Under the pieces are notes generated by a model, which searched no databases, was not told the DNA's origin, and saw only the letters and a program-made list of their open reading frames with translations. DNA of 64,000 bases, taken from positions 1-64,000 of the forward strand of contig NZ_LHQM01000030.1 in assembly GCF_001302265.1 (NCBI RefSeq). The letters are read 5' to 3'. Shown here in pieces: positions 54,945-63,434 of this stretch. The position numbers and the translations under genes are program-made. Source of the DNA: Streptococcus phocae. GTDB taxonomy: Bacteria; Bacillota; Bacilli; Lactobacillales; Streptococcaceae. Position 1 is the stretch's first letter, and each line of letters starts with the position of its first letter.

Positions 54945-57410
54945 ATGATAATTACTAGAATAAAAAACGCTAATTGGCCCAAGTGCTTACAACCTATTTT
55001 AGCAGTAATTTTATTTGCTTATATTAATTTTTATTTACTCATTGTTCCTATTTTGAAACAATCTATTGCCAATCATAATGTAGTAGGCATTCAAACACTT
55101 TTTAATTTTTCAGGAATAACTTTTGGTTTAGCTTTGACGAGTATCACAGTGATATTAACTCAATTTATAAATGTCTCGTTTCTTAAAAAGTTAGGCTTAG
55201 GATACCTCACCTATTTATTAGTATCTTATTTTATACTTGTAACGAGGTATCTAAACGATGATAAATTTAAAGTTTGGGATTTTTCTAAGCTATCAGTGAC
55301 AACAAATAGTTTTTTACTTCCGTTAGTAGGTATGTTAGTAGCAACTATAATCTTGAAAATATTTCTCCAACGAAGTTCATTGGATTTGATATTATCTAAG
55401 TATATGGCAGTATTTGAATCATCCGACTCAATTCTGTTTGGGATGATTTCTTCGTTCATTATTAATGATAAGCATCTTGTTACGATTTTTCGAGACGATA
55501 TTTTGTCATCATTTTTGGAAAAAGCAGACTATACTGCCTTCATACGGTTTTCTGTAATCAATCTTTTGCTTTGCTTAATAACATTTCATGTTATTTGCTA
55601 CTATTTATATAAGGCGTATGAGTCAATAACTAACAACAAACCCAGCATCCACCTTGCCTTTGCCAGTAGTTTATTACTAGCTTTAGTATTTAACTACTGT
55701 TTCCAATATGGCTTAAAAAAAGATGCCATGTTGTTAGAGAGATATATTTTTCCTGGAGCAACCGCTTATCAGATTGCTTTCTTGTTTTTCTTGTTTTTTG
55801 TTATTTATCTACTCATCAATCGCTATGTGCTATCGACGGTGCTTAGCTTAAGTTTAGGAATATTATTATCAATAGCAAATGCAACAAAAGTCAGAATGCG
55901 TAATGAACCTTTATTGATGACAGACTTTGTTTGGCTAAAGGACTTGTCTTTTTTGAGCAGTTTTGATACTAATTTGTTTATTAAAATAACTGGGATAAGT
56001 TTAGGCATTGTTGTCTTGTATTTTATTGTCAGAAAGTACATTTTTCCAGGAAAAATTTTAAATGATTACAAAGTTAGATTGTTTTATTTGTTTTTTATAA
56101 TGTTTTTTGGACTTGGAACGCTGATAACTTTTAGACATAAAGAAGACAATAAGGTTATTAATGGCATACCAGTTTTGTCGAAAGTGAGTAACTGGAACGA
56201 TATCGATTGGATGGGCTTTTTAGTTAATGCCAGATATAAATCTCTTGCCTATATTTGGACCAAACAATTAACAGGTTCTATTATGGAAGTCCCTAGTGGA
56301 TATAGCAAGGCTTCAGTTAAGCGGATTGCGAAACTTTACAAAGAAGAGGCTACTCAAATCAATCAAACTAGATTTAAGCATTTGAATGACCAAACTGTTA
56401 TTTTTGTACTCAGTGAGAGTTTTGCAAATCCAGAACGTATTGCTGGTGTTTCACTTTCAAAAAACATCATTCCAAATATTTCTGAAGTTATGAAAACAAA
56501 CACTAGTGGTACAATGGTGTCTGATTTTTATGGTGGAGGTACTGCCAATGTTGAAATTCAAACATTGACAGGATTACCTTATTCAAACTTTTCTCCTAGC
56601 GTAGCAGTCGTTAATACCGAAGTTATTCCTAGCATGCCTTACGTGCCATCGATAAGTGACACTTTTAAAAATAATGATAAGTATGCTGTTCACTTACACA
56701 ATGCAACAAATTATGCAAGGAATGTTGTTTATAATGATTTAGGATTTAATACTTTTGTTGCACTAGATGGTACAAAAGATAAACCAACTCAGCTTGAATT
56801 TTTAAGTGCAGGAGCCACAGATAAATCAAGCTACCATGCTGTTCTTAGTCATTTAGATAAGAATAAAAACCAGTTTTTTTCTGTTATCACGATGCAAAAT
56901 CACATTCCTTGGACTAAGGAAGAACCCGCAGATATTAGCGGGACAGGAAAAGGCTTCACAGAGGAAGAAAACACAACGTTATCAAATTATTCACGATTAT
57001 TAAATGTGACGGATCAAATGACGCAAGATTTTTTGAATGAACTGTCTAGCTATGAAAAAAATGTGACAGTTGTTTTCTATGGCGATCATTTACCTGGATT
57101 TTATCCTAACTCAGCTTTTTCTTCAAATCCAGGTAGTCAATATGAGACGGATTATTTTATCTGGAGCAATTATGAGACGGAAAAGTTGGATTATCCAAAA
57201 GTCCATTCAAGTGATTTTCCAGCACTTATTTTGAAACACACAAATGCAAAGGTCTCTCCTTATGGTGCTTTATTAACGAAACTGTTAGATAATAGAGACC
57301 AAAAAGCTGTTTTCAAGAAACTTAACGAAGACCTAAAAATACTGCAGTACGATTTGACGTTAGGACATCACTATATTTTAGATGATAAAGAATTTTTTAA
57401 AGTGAAATAG
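54945..57410 (+). CDS. gacH: GacH glycerol-phosphate transferase
   Basis: The 821-residue protein has about a dozen N-terminal membrane helices (to about residue 400) and an extracellular sulfatase/LTA-synthase-type domain. The nucleophile is predicted to be Thr533 in YGGGTANVEIQ, matching the catalytic Thr of group A GacH, and FYGDHLPG supplies metal ligands. GacH transfers sn-glycerol-1-phosphate from phosphatidylglycerol to side-chain GlcNAc in group A; here the acceptor may be a GalNAc. No clear Shine-Dalgarno precedes the ATG. The following gene is an inserted epimerase. Confidence 0.93.
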   Translation: MIITRIKNANWPKCLQPILAVILFAYINFYLLIVPILKQSIANHNVVGIQTLFNFSGITFGLALTSITVILTQFINVSFLKKLGLGYLTYLLVSYFILVTRYLNDDKFKVWDFSKLSVTTNSFLLPLVGMLVATIILKIFLQRSSLDLILSKYMAVFESSDSILFGMISSFIINDKHLVTIFRDDILSSFLEKADYTAFIRFSVINLLLCLITFHVICYYLYKAYESITNNKPSIHLAFASSLLLALVFNYCFQYGLKKDAMLLERYIFPGATAYQIAFLFFLFFVIYLLINRYVLSTVLSLSLGILLSIANATKVRMRNEPLLMTDFVWLKDLSFLSSFDTNLFIKITGISLGIVVLYFIVRKYIFPGKILNDYKVRLFYLFFIMFFGLGTLITFRHKEDNKVINGIPVLSKVSNWNDIDWMGFLVNARYKSLAYIWTKQLTGSIMEVPSGYSKASVKRIAKLYKEEATQINQTRFKHLNDQTVIFVLSESFANPERIAGVSLSKNIIPNISEVMKTNTSGTMVSDFYGGGTANVEIQTLTGLPYSNFSPSVAVVNTEVIPSMPYVPSISDTFKNNDKYAVHLHNATNYARNVVYNDLGFNTFVALDGTKDKPTQLEFLSAGATDKSSYHAVLSHLDKNKNQFFSVITMQNHIPWTKEEPADISGTGKGFTEEENTTLSNYSRLLNVTDQMTQDFLNELSSYEKNVTVVFYGDHLPGFYPNSAFSSNPGSQYETDYFIWSNYETEKLDYPKVHSSDFPALILKHTNAKVSPYGALLTKLLDNRDQKAVFKKLNEDLKILQYDLTLGHHYILDDKEFFKVK

Positions 57411-57445
57411 TGATACGCTTTTTATCAAGAATTAAGGAGGTTATT

Positions 57446-58462
57446 ATGGCAAACATTTTAGTGACAGGTGGAGCAGGTTTTATAGGTTCTCATACATGCA
57501 TAGAATTATTAAAGGCTGACCATACTGTAGTTATCGTCGATAACCTTTCTAATAGTAAAAAGGCAAGTATTGATACGGTTGAACGATTAACAGCAAAAAA
57601 AGTCACCTTTTATAACGAAGATATTTGCAATGAACAGGCATTAGAAAACATTTTTTCAAAGGAACAGATTGATAGTGTTATTCATTTTGCAGGTTTAAAG
57701 TCTGTTGGGGAATCATCTGAAAAACCATTGTCTTACTACGAGAACAATGTCGTAGGCACATTAACCTTATTAAAGGTGATGACAAAGTATAATTGTCGGA
57801 ATCTTATTTTTAGCTCATCAGCAACTGTCTATGGAAATCCCGAGAAAGTACCAATCAAAGAAGAGTTTCCATTATCCGTGACAAATCCATATGGCAGAAC
57901 GAAGCTAATATTAGAAGATATTTTGAAAGATATTTTCACAGCTGATCATAGCTGGAAAATTATAGTTCTTCGATACTTCAATCCTATTGGAGCACATGAA
58001 TCTGGAGACTTAGGTGAGGATCCCTTCGGAATTCCTAATAATTTACTTCCTTATGTGACGCAAGTGGCTATTGGAAAACTTGCTTATGTTAATGTTTTTG
58101 GTAGTGATTATCCAACAAAAGACGGAACAGGTGTACGTGACTATATTCATGTGGTTGACTTGGCAAGAGGCCATGTTGCGGCTTTGTCTCAAATGATAAA
58201 ACCAGGAATTTTTCGTGTCTATAATTTAGGAACTGGAAAGGGGTATTCTGTTTTGGACATTATTAAAACGATGTCTGACGTTATTGGAAAGGATATCCCA
58301 TATAAAATTAGCAAACGTAGACCAGGCGATATTGCGATTTGTTACGCGGACCCTAGTAAAGCTAACTTAGAACTAGGATGGCAAGCTCGATATGATATTA
58401 AGCAAATGTGTCAGGATGCCTGGAGATGGCAAAAAAAACATCCCAATGGTTTTGATGTTTGA
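57446..58462 (+). CDS. galE: UDP-glucose/UDP-GlcNAc 4-epimerase (GalE-like) within the carbohydrate cluster
   Basis: The 338-residue SDR enzyme has the NAD-binding GGAGFIGSH, the catalytic SSSATVYG and YGRTK motifs, and a C-terminal GTGKGYSVLD segment. Residue 299 is Cys in GDIAICYADPS, the position of E. coli GalE Tyr299 and human GALE Cys307. A small residue there lets the enzyme accept UDP-GlcNAc/UDP-GalNAc. AAGGAGG precedes the ATG at 57446; the longer frame from 57410 overlaps gacH and lacks a site. It sits between gacH and gacI, where group A has no gene. A role in making UDP-GalNAc for the antigen is inferred. Confidence 0.93.
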   Translation: MANILVTGGAGFIGSHTCIELLKADHTVVIVDNLSNSKKASIDTVERLTAKKVTFYNEDICNEQALENIFSKEQIDSVIHFAGLKSVGESSEKPLSYYENNVVGTLTLLKVMTKYNCRNLIFSSSATVYGNPEKVPIKEEFPLSVTNPYGRTKLILEDILKDIFTADHSWKIIVLRYFNPIGAHESGDLGEDPFGIPNNLLPYVTQVAIGKLAYVNVFGSDYPTKDGTGVRDYIHVVDLARGHVAALSQMIKPGIFRVYNLGTGKGYSVLDIIKTMSDVIGKDIPYKISKRRPGDIAICYADPSKANLELGWQARYDIKQMCQDAWRWQKKHPNGFDV

Positions 58463-58475
58463 TATTTAGATAAAG

Positions 58476-59183
58476 ATGATTATGGAAATGAAAAAAAATA
58501 AACTTTTAGTAATAATACCCGCATATAATGAGGAGGAATCCATTGAATCGGTAGTGGATAATCTCATTCGTCATTATCCTTTTTATGATTATATTATTAT
58601 CAATGATGGCTCTAAGGACAGAACGTCAGAGATTTGTCATAAGCGTTCTTTTAATATTATTGATTTACCAGTAAATCTGGGCCTTTCAGGTGCTGTTCAA
58701 ACAGGTTTCAAATATGCCTTAAAGCAAAATTATGATATGGTAATTCAATTTGATGGAGATGGTCAGCATCTTCCTGAATATATTGAACGGCTAATTCAAT
58801 TAATTGACAATGGGGCTGACTGTGCGATTGGTTCACGATTTATTAGTAGCGCAAAACATCACTCGCTTAGAATGTTGGGTAATACATTGATTAGCTACGC
58901 CATCAAGTTAACAACAGGTAAAGTTATCTCGGATCCAACTTCTGGTATGAGAATGTTTAATAACGTATTAATAAAGGCATTTGCAGAGGATATCAACTAT
59001 ACACCCGAACCAGACACGATATCTTATTTGATACGCCAAGGATTTGACGTAAAAGAAGTCCAAGTTGCTATGCAAGAAAGGCAAGCTGGTCAATCTTATT
59101 TGACTTTGAGTCGCTCTATTAAATATATGATTCATATGTTTACTTCAATCTTATTAATTCAAAACTTTAGGAAGAAGAAATAA
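58476..59183 (+). CDS. gacI: GacI-like polyprenyl-phosphate N-acetylhexosamine transferase (GT2)
   Basis: The 235-residue GT2 protein has IPAYNEEES, the IINDGSKDRT motif and QFDGDGQH (metal-binding). A hydrophobic C-terminal segment (about residues 208-225) should anchor it. Group A GacI loads GlcNAc from UDP-GlcNAc onto undecaprenyl phosphate; here the donor may be UDP-GalNAc, given the epimerase just before it. Possible starts are 58476, 58482 or 58488; no strong Shine-Dalgarno settles which. Its stop overlaps the gacJ start. Confidence 0.85.
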   Translation: MIMEMKKNKLLVIIPAYNEEESIESVVDNLIRHYPFYDYIIINDGSKDRTSEICHKRSFNIIDLPVNLGLSGAVQTGFKYALKQNYDMVIQFDGDGQHLPEYIERLIQLIDNGADCAIGSRFISSAKHHSLRMLGNTLISYAIKLTTGKVISDPTSGMRMFNNVLIKAFAEDINYTPEPDTISYLIRQGFDVKEVQVAMQERQAGQSYLTLSRSIKYMIHMFTSILLIQNFRKKK

Positions 59184-59521
59184 TGGTTTTTAGCTTACAA
59201 GTAATTTTTATCGTCACAGCAATTATCACAGCAACACTCATTTTAGGTAATATCCGAAAATCAAATATTCACATTGAAGATAGTTTTTTCTGGTTATTAT
59301 TTTCTGGTATTTTGTTATTCTTTGCTATCTTTCCGAAGGTTATCATATTTTTTGCAAAAATTATTGGGTTTGAGTCGCCGGCAAATTTTGTTTTTTTAGC
59401 TATTATTTTTTTGTTAATTATTCAACAGTATCGATTAACAAATGCTTTAGCCAAGACTGAGATTAAGTTAAAAAATTTAATTCAGTATATTGCTCTAAAG
59501 GAAAAAGAAAATGATAAGTAA
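59183..59521 (+). CDS. gacJ: GacJ DUF2304 membrane accessory protein
   Basis: The 112-residue protein has three predicted helices (about 1-22, 34-56, 65-85) and a charged helical C-terminus. It matches DUF2304, and GacJ of group A enhances GacI activity by forming a complex. It overlaps gacI by one base and gacK by 11 bases, which supports coupled expression. Confidence 0.88.
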   Translation: MVFSLQVIFIVTAIITATLILGNIRKSNIHIEDSFFWLLFSGILLFFAIFPKVIIFFAKIIGFESPANFVFLAIIFLLIIQQYRLTNALAKTEIKLKNLIQYIALKEKENDK

Positions 59522-60770
59522 GGATTCTGACATAACGAAACTCTCTGAGAGAAAAAACTTTATCTGGAATTTATTTGGGAGCCTATCAACAGCTATCATT
59601 TCAGTGATATTTTTACTGGTTGTCTCACGTTTAGCGACAACGTCTCAGACAGATACTTTTAGTTTTGCTTATGCTTTAGGCAGTTTATTGGTTATTATTG
59701 GTTTGTTTCAGGTCAGAAATTACCAAGCTACCGATATTCAAAGAACATTTGAATTTACAACTTATTTTTTTGCACGCTTGGTAACAATTGGCATCATGAT
59801 AGGGATAACAATCATATACCTTATGATGAAAGATTACACATCAGAAAAATCGGCACTTATTTTTTTAATGATTTTATACCGTTCAACAGATGCCTTTTCT
59901 GATGTTTATCAAGGAATTTTTCAACAACATGAACGATTAGATTTAGCAGGAAAATCTCTATTCTTCAGGAATATGTGGATTATAGTGGCATTCATTTTAG
60001 GGCTATTTTGGCAAAGAAACATCATTGATGCAATGGTCTGGGTTTTGATTATCTCGACAATCTCTATTTTGTATCTAGATATTTTAAAAGCTAGACAGTT
60101 TGAAAATATTGGAACTTACAAAATCAATTGGAAATTGATATTCAAATTATTAAGAGAATGTTTTCCGTTGTTTATTAATGGCTTTTTACTGCTTTATATT
60201 TATAATTATCCCAAATATGTTATTGATAATTTTTTAGAAGCAGGTATTTTGAAACCTGGAGTCCAAAAAGATTTTAACATCATTTTTATGCCTACTTTTG
60301 TCATGAATCTATTGATGTTGTTTTTTAGGCCATTGATCACTAAGATGGCAATCTTTTTTTCCGAAAAAAAAATACATTTTTTTTATAAAATTCAGGTACA
60401 GTTGTTTAGTTGGTTGCTGGCTATTGGATGTTTGGTATTAGGAGGCTCTTTTGTAGCAGGTATTCCTTTTCTCAATATGTTATATGGTGTCCACTTAAAT
60501 GATTTAAAGCTAGCATTTATGCTATTGATGGTAAGTGGTCTTCTCAGTAGTTATGCAATAGCAATAGATAATATTCTTACAGTTATTAGAAAACAAAAAC
60601 TTCTCATTGTTTCTTATTTGTTGTCATTTTTAGTCACAATAATCTTCTCACCTTATTTAGTGAAGACTTACAGTATATTAGGAGCTTCAATTGCCTTTTT
60701 CTGTGCAATGTTCATTTGGCTTTTGAGCTCACTTTGCATTTATCTCTATATAAAAAGAAAGACGTGGTAG
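59511..60770 (+). CDS. gacK: GacK flippase-like membrane protein
   Basis: The 419-residue protein has about 12 predicted membrane helices and resembles Wzx/MATE-type lipid-linked sugar flippases. In group A, GacK is proposed to flip undecaprenyl-phosphate-GlcNAc outward so that GacL can use it. The overlap with gacJ and the 1-base gap to gacL support the same role. The exact lipid-sugar carried here is unknown. Confidence 0.85.
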   Translation: MISKDSDITKLSERKNFIWNLFGSLSTAIISVIFLLVVSRLATTSQTDTFSFAYALGSLLVIIGLFQVRNYQATDIQRTFEFTTYFFARLVTIGIMIGITIIYLMMKDYTSEKSALIFLMILYRSTDAFSDVYQGIFQQHERLDLAGKSLFFRNMWIIVAFILGLFWQRNIIDAMVWVLIISTISILYLDILKARQFENIGTYKINWKLIFKLLRECFPLFINGFLLLYIYNYPKYVIDNFLEAGILKPGVQKDFNIIFMPTFVMNLLMLFFRPLITKMAIFFSEKKIHFFYKIQVQLFSWLLAIGCLVLGGSFVAGIPFLNMLYGVHLNDLKLAFMLLMVSGLLSSYAIAIDNILTVIRKQKLLIVSYLLSFLVTIIFSPYLVKTYSILGASIAFFCAMFIWLLSSLCIYLYIKRKTW

Positions 60771-60771
60771 A

Positions 60772-62271
60772 ATGACTTTTCTTCATCAAGTTAGTAACAC
60801 TTTTAAGGCAAATAGAGGATCCTATGTTCTTTATTTGTTTAGTTATCTGTTAATATTACTTATTTATGCAGACTTAACTCGTTTACCCATAACAATCCTT
60901 AGTTTGTTGCTGTTATTAGGATTTTTGTTAATTAGTTTTAAACCTAAAGGATTAGGAAAAGCGACTGCTTTAATTATTATAACACTTGGCGGAGCATCAG
61001 CTCTTTTAAGTCCAGTCTACGATGTTCCTGATGAGTCGGCGCATTTTCAGCGGAGTTTATTTTTGTCGGAAGGGGATGTTAATCTATCAAATAACCCCAG
61101 TCAACTGTTGCAATCAAGTGATTTCCAAGAGTTTGATAAAAACCTTGGGAAACCATTACCGCTTACTAATTTAGATAAAATAAAACATAGTCATAAGGAA
61201 ATTCCAAATCCACGATTAACCATTACTAATTCTTATTACATTTTAGGCTATATTCCACAAGCCATAGGATTAACAATAGGAAATGCTCTAAATATTAATT
61301 TAAAAACTAGCTTTATTCTAGGTCGCTTACTTAATGTTATTTGCTACGCGTTAATTGTTTTTTTAGCCATCAAGATAGCTGGAGCTTTGGGGCAAATCAT
61401 AGCTGTTTCAGCGTTATTGCCGATGAATATTTATTTAGCAGGATCATTTAGTCAAGACCCTGTAGGAATTGGGATTATGCTTTTAATTGCAGCACTGTTT
61501 TGCCATATTTATTTAAGTGAAAAGGCAATTGGGTTCAAACCATTTTTGGCATTTATTTTACTGTGTGCCTCTTTGATTACAATTAAGCTTCCTTTTATGT
61601 TATTAACCTTTCTAATTGTTTTTATTCCGAATAAAAAATTTGATTTTGGAAGGTATCCTGTTTGGTTAGTGAAATTCGTTGCTATTGTACTGGTGTGTTT
61701 AGGGACTATTTTTTGGGGTCAATTGTATTCAGAAGTTGTTAATGTTAACTATATGCAGCTAGACACCTTGTCTAATGTAGATGCCGTTCGTCAAATAAAA
61801 TCTGTTATTAATAAGCCCTTGACTTATTTCCCTGTAATAATGAGAGAGATAGTGATGAGGATTATTTATCCAGCTAACATTAACTTATTTGGTCGATTAA
61901 CTTATGGTCCCACTTTCTTAATTGCCTATCAAATATTATTTTTAGGACTGGTTGTTTTGAACAACGCTCATAAAATAACCATGAATATCATGTCAAGATT
62001 TGCTTTAGCACTTGTCATACTGGGCCTCTTTACAGGAGCTGTGTTAGCAATGTACCTTACTTGGACGCCAGTTGGAAGCAGGGTAGTTGAAGGTATGCAG
62101 GATAGGTATAGTTTAGGTGTTGTCGTTTTCATGCTGATACTCATGGTATCTAATAATAAATTATTTAAGCAGTGCCAAGATATGTTATCAGATCGCATTA
62201 TTCTTAACCTATCAATTTGTTGGATTTACACGATGCTTCTTAGTACTTTAGCTCATTATTACACATTTTAA
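60772..62271 (+). CDS. gacL: GacL DUF2142/GT-C glycosyltransferase
   Basis: The 499-residue polytopic membrane protein has the DUF2142/GT-C signature DVPDESAHF early in its first outer loop (residues about 85-93), where an acidic pair is expected to be catalytic. Group A GacL transfers GlcNAc from undecaprenyl phosphate to the polyrhamnose on the outer face. About 11-12 membrane helices are visible. An extra GT2 gene follows after 11 bases, which group A lacks. Confidence 0.86.
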   Translation: MTFLHQVSNTFKANRGSYVLYLFSYLLILLIYADLTRLPITILSLLLLLGFLLISFKPKGLGKATALIIITLGGASALLSPVYDVPDESAHFQRSLFLSEGDVNLSNNPSQLLQSSDFQEFDKNLGKPLPLTNLDKIKHSHKEIPNPRLTITNSYYILGYIPQAIGLTIGNALNINLKTSFILGRLLNVICYALIVFLAIKIAGALGQIIAVSALLPMNIYLAGSFSQDPVGIGIMLLIAALFCHIYLSEKAIGFKPFLAFILLCASLITIKLPFMLLTFLIVFIPNKKFDFGRYPVWLVKFVAIVLVCLGTIFWGQLYSEVVNVNYMQLDTLSNVDAVRQIKSVINKPLTYFPVIMREIVMRIIYPANINLFGRLTYGPTFLIAYQILFLGLVVLNNAHKITMNIMSRFALALVILGLFTGAVLAMYLTWTPVGSRVVEGMQDRYSLGVVVFMLILMVSNNKLFKQCQDMLSDRIILNLSICWIYTMLLSTLAHYYTF

Positions 62272-62282
62272 ACGAGGATATT

Positions 62283-63281
62283 ATGCTATATGATTTAACG
62301 CTTATCATGCCAATTTATAATCAAGAAAAACTATTGAGTCGTTCCTTAGATAGTATTATCAATCAAACCTATCTTAGGCAATGTCGCTTAAGAGTTTTAT
62401 GTATTGATGATGGCAGTACTGACTCATCTAGCCTTATAATTAAACGCTATGCGAAAAAATATTCTTTCATAGAGTATCATTATAAAACTAATGGTGGTGT
62501 TTCTGAGAGTAGAAATATGGGACTACATTTAGTTGAAAATAGCCGTTATATTGGTTTTTTTGATCCAGATGATAGTTTAGAGTTAAATTATCTAGAAACA
62601 TTTATGGAAGCTGCTAAAAAAAATCCAGATGGCATCATGTTTGATATTAACCTGGTTAATAAAGATAATTTTCAAAAGAAATACTTAACGGTTAATTCTG
62701 GCTATAACAAAGACATAATCAGGGGATTTATGATTTCTAAACAAGCAAACTGGACTCGTATATATAGAAGTGAGCTTTACCAGGGTGTTGAATTTCCCAA
62801 TGGTGTAATATATGAAGATTTGGCAGTGACACCTTATGTAGCCTCTAGATGTCAACAAGTAGTTTACATCAAAAAAGCGATATATAATTATTATGTAAAT
62901 AATCCAGGCTCCATTATGAATGCCAATAGCAATAAAAAAACAAGTAATGATATTTATAAGGCATTGAATCACTTATTTCAGTTATTTGGGAGTCAAAAAG
63001 ATTATTATCGAGATGAATTGCAATATTTAGCTCTAGAACATTTGTGTGTGGGACATGTTTATCGTTTGCTGCAGAGTCATGATATGACAAGCAATGATAT
63101 CAACAAAATCAAAGCATTTATGATTACTCATTTTGGGCCTCAATGGCGCCAAAATACTTATCTCAAAAAAGGTGTTCACAAAAATAACATCAATTCATAT
63201 TTATCTTACGTTATGCCTCAATTTTTATGGATGTTAGATAAAGGAATTTTAGCGCGAATGATTAAATCATCGAATCATTAG
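62283..63281 (+). CDS. Additional GT2 glycosyltransferase at the end of the cluster
   Basis: The 332-residue GT2 protein has IMPIYNQEKLLSRSLDS, DDGSTDSSS, FFDPDDSLEL and the later IYEDLAVTPYVA acid motif, so the catalytic set looks intact. It has no membrane helix, so it should act inside the cell on a lipid-linked or nucleotide-linked sugar. AACGAGGA precedes the ATG, and it lies 11 bases after gacL, in one transcript. With the added epimerase, it is a candidate for the second N-acetylhexosamine of a disaccharide side chain; the linkage and donor are inferred. Confidence 0.85.
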   Translation: MLYDLTLIMPIYNQEKLLSRSLDSIINQTYLRQCRLRVLCIDDGSTDSSSLIIKRYAKKYSFIEYHYKTNGGVSESRNMGLHLVENSRYIGFFDPDDSLELNYLETFMEAAKKNPDGIMFDINLVNKDNFQKKYLTVNSGYNKDIIRGFMISKQANWTRIYRSELYQGVEFPNGVIYEDLAVTPYVASRCQQVVYIKKAIYNYYVNNPGSIMNANSNKKTSNDIYKALNHLFQLFGSQKDYYRDELQYLALEHLCVGHVYRLLQSHDMTSNDINKIKAFMITHFGPQWRQNTYLKKGVHKNNINSYLSYVMPQFLWMLDKGILARMIKSSNH

Positions 63282-63308
63282 CATAAATCAGAAGGTTTGA
63301 TGATTCGA
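63270..63308 (+). terminator. Hairpin at the end of the carbohydrate cluster
   Basis: TCGAATCAT and ATGATTCGA form a perfect 9-bp stem with a 21-base loop that overlaps the stop region of the last gene. No T run follows directly; T residues appear only about 18 bases later (63328 onward), so termination is uncertain. Confidence 0.4.
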
Positions 63309-63366
63309 TAGAGTTTGTTAGGACGATTTTTTTAAAAAATATCAGTATTAAAAAAACTCTAGTGTC

Positions 63367-63395
63367 TTGAAAGTAACATTACAAGATGTTATAAT
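63367..63395 (+). promoter_or_regulatory. Promoter of the secreted protein gene
   Basis: TTGAAA and TATAAT are spaced by 17 bases, with TGT before the -10 (extended). It lies about 40 bases before the TTG start. Confidence 0.8.
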
Positions 63396-63434
63396 GATTA
63401 GAAAATAAAAACATTAGAAATATAGGGCCAAAAA

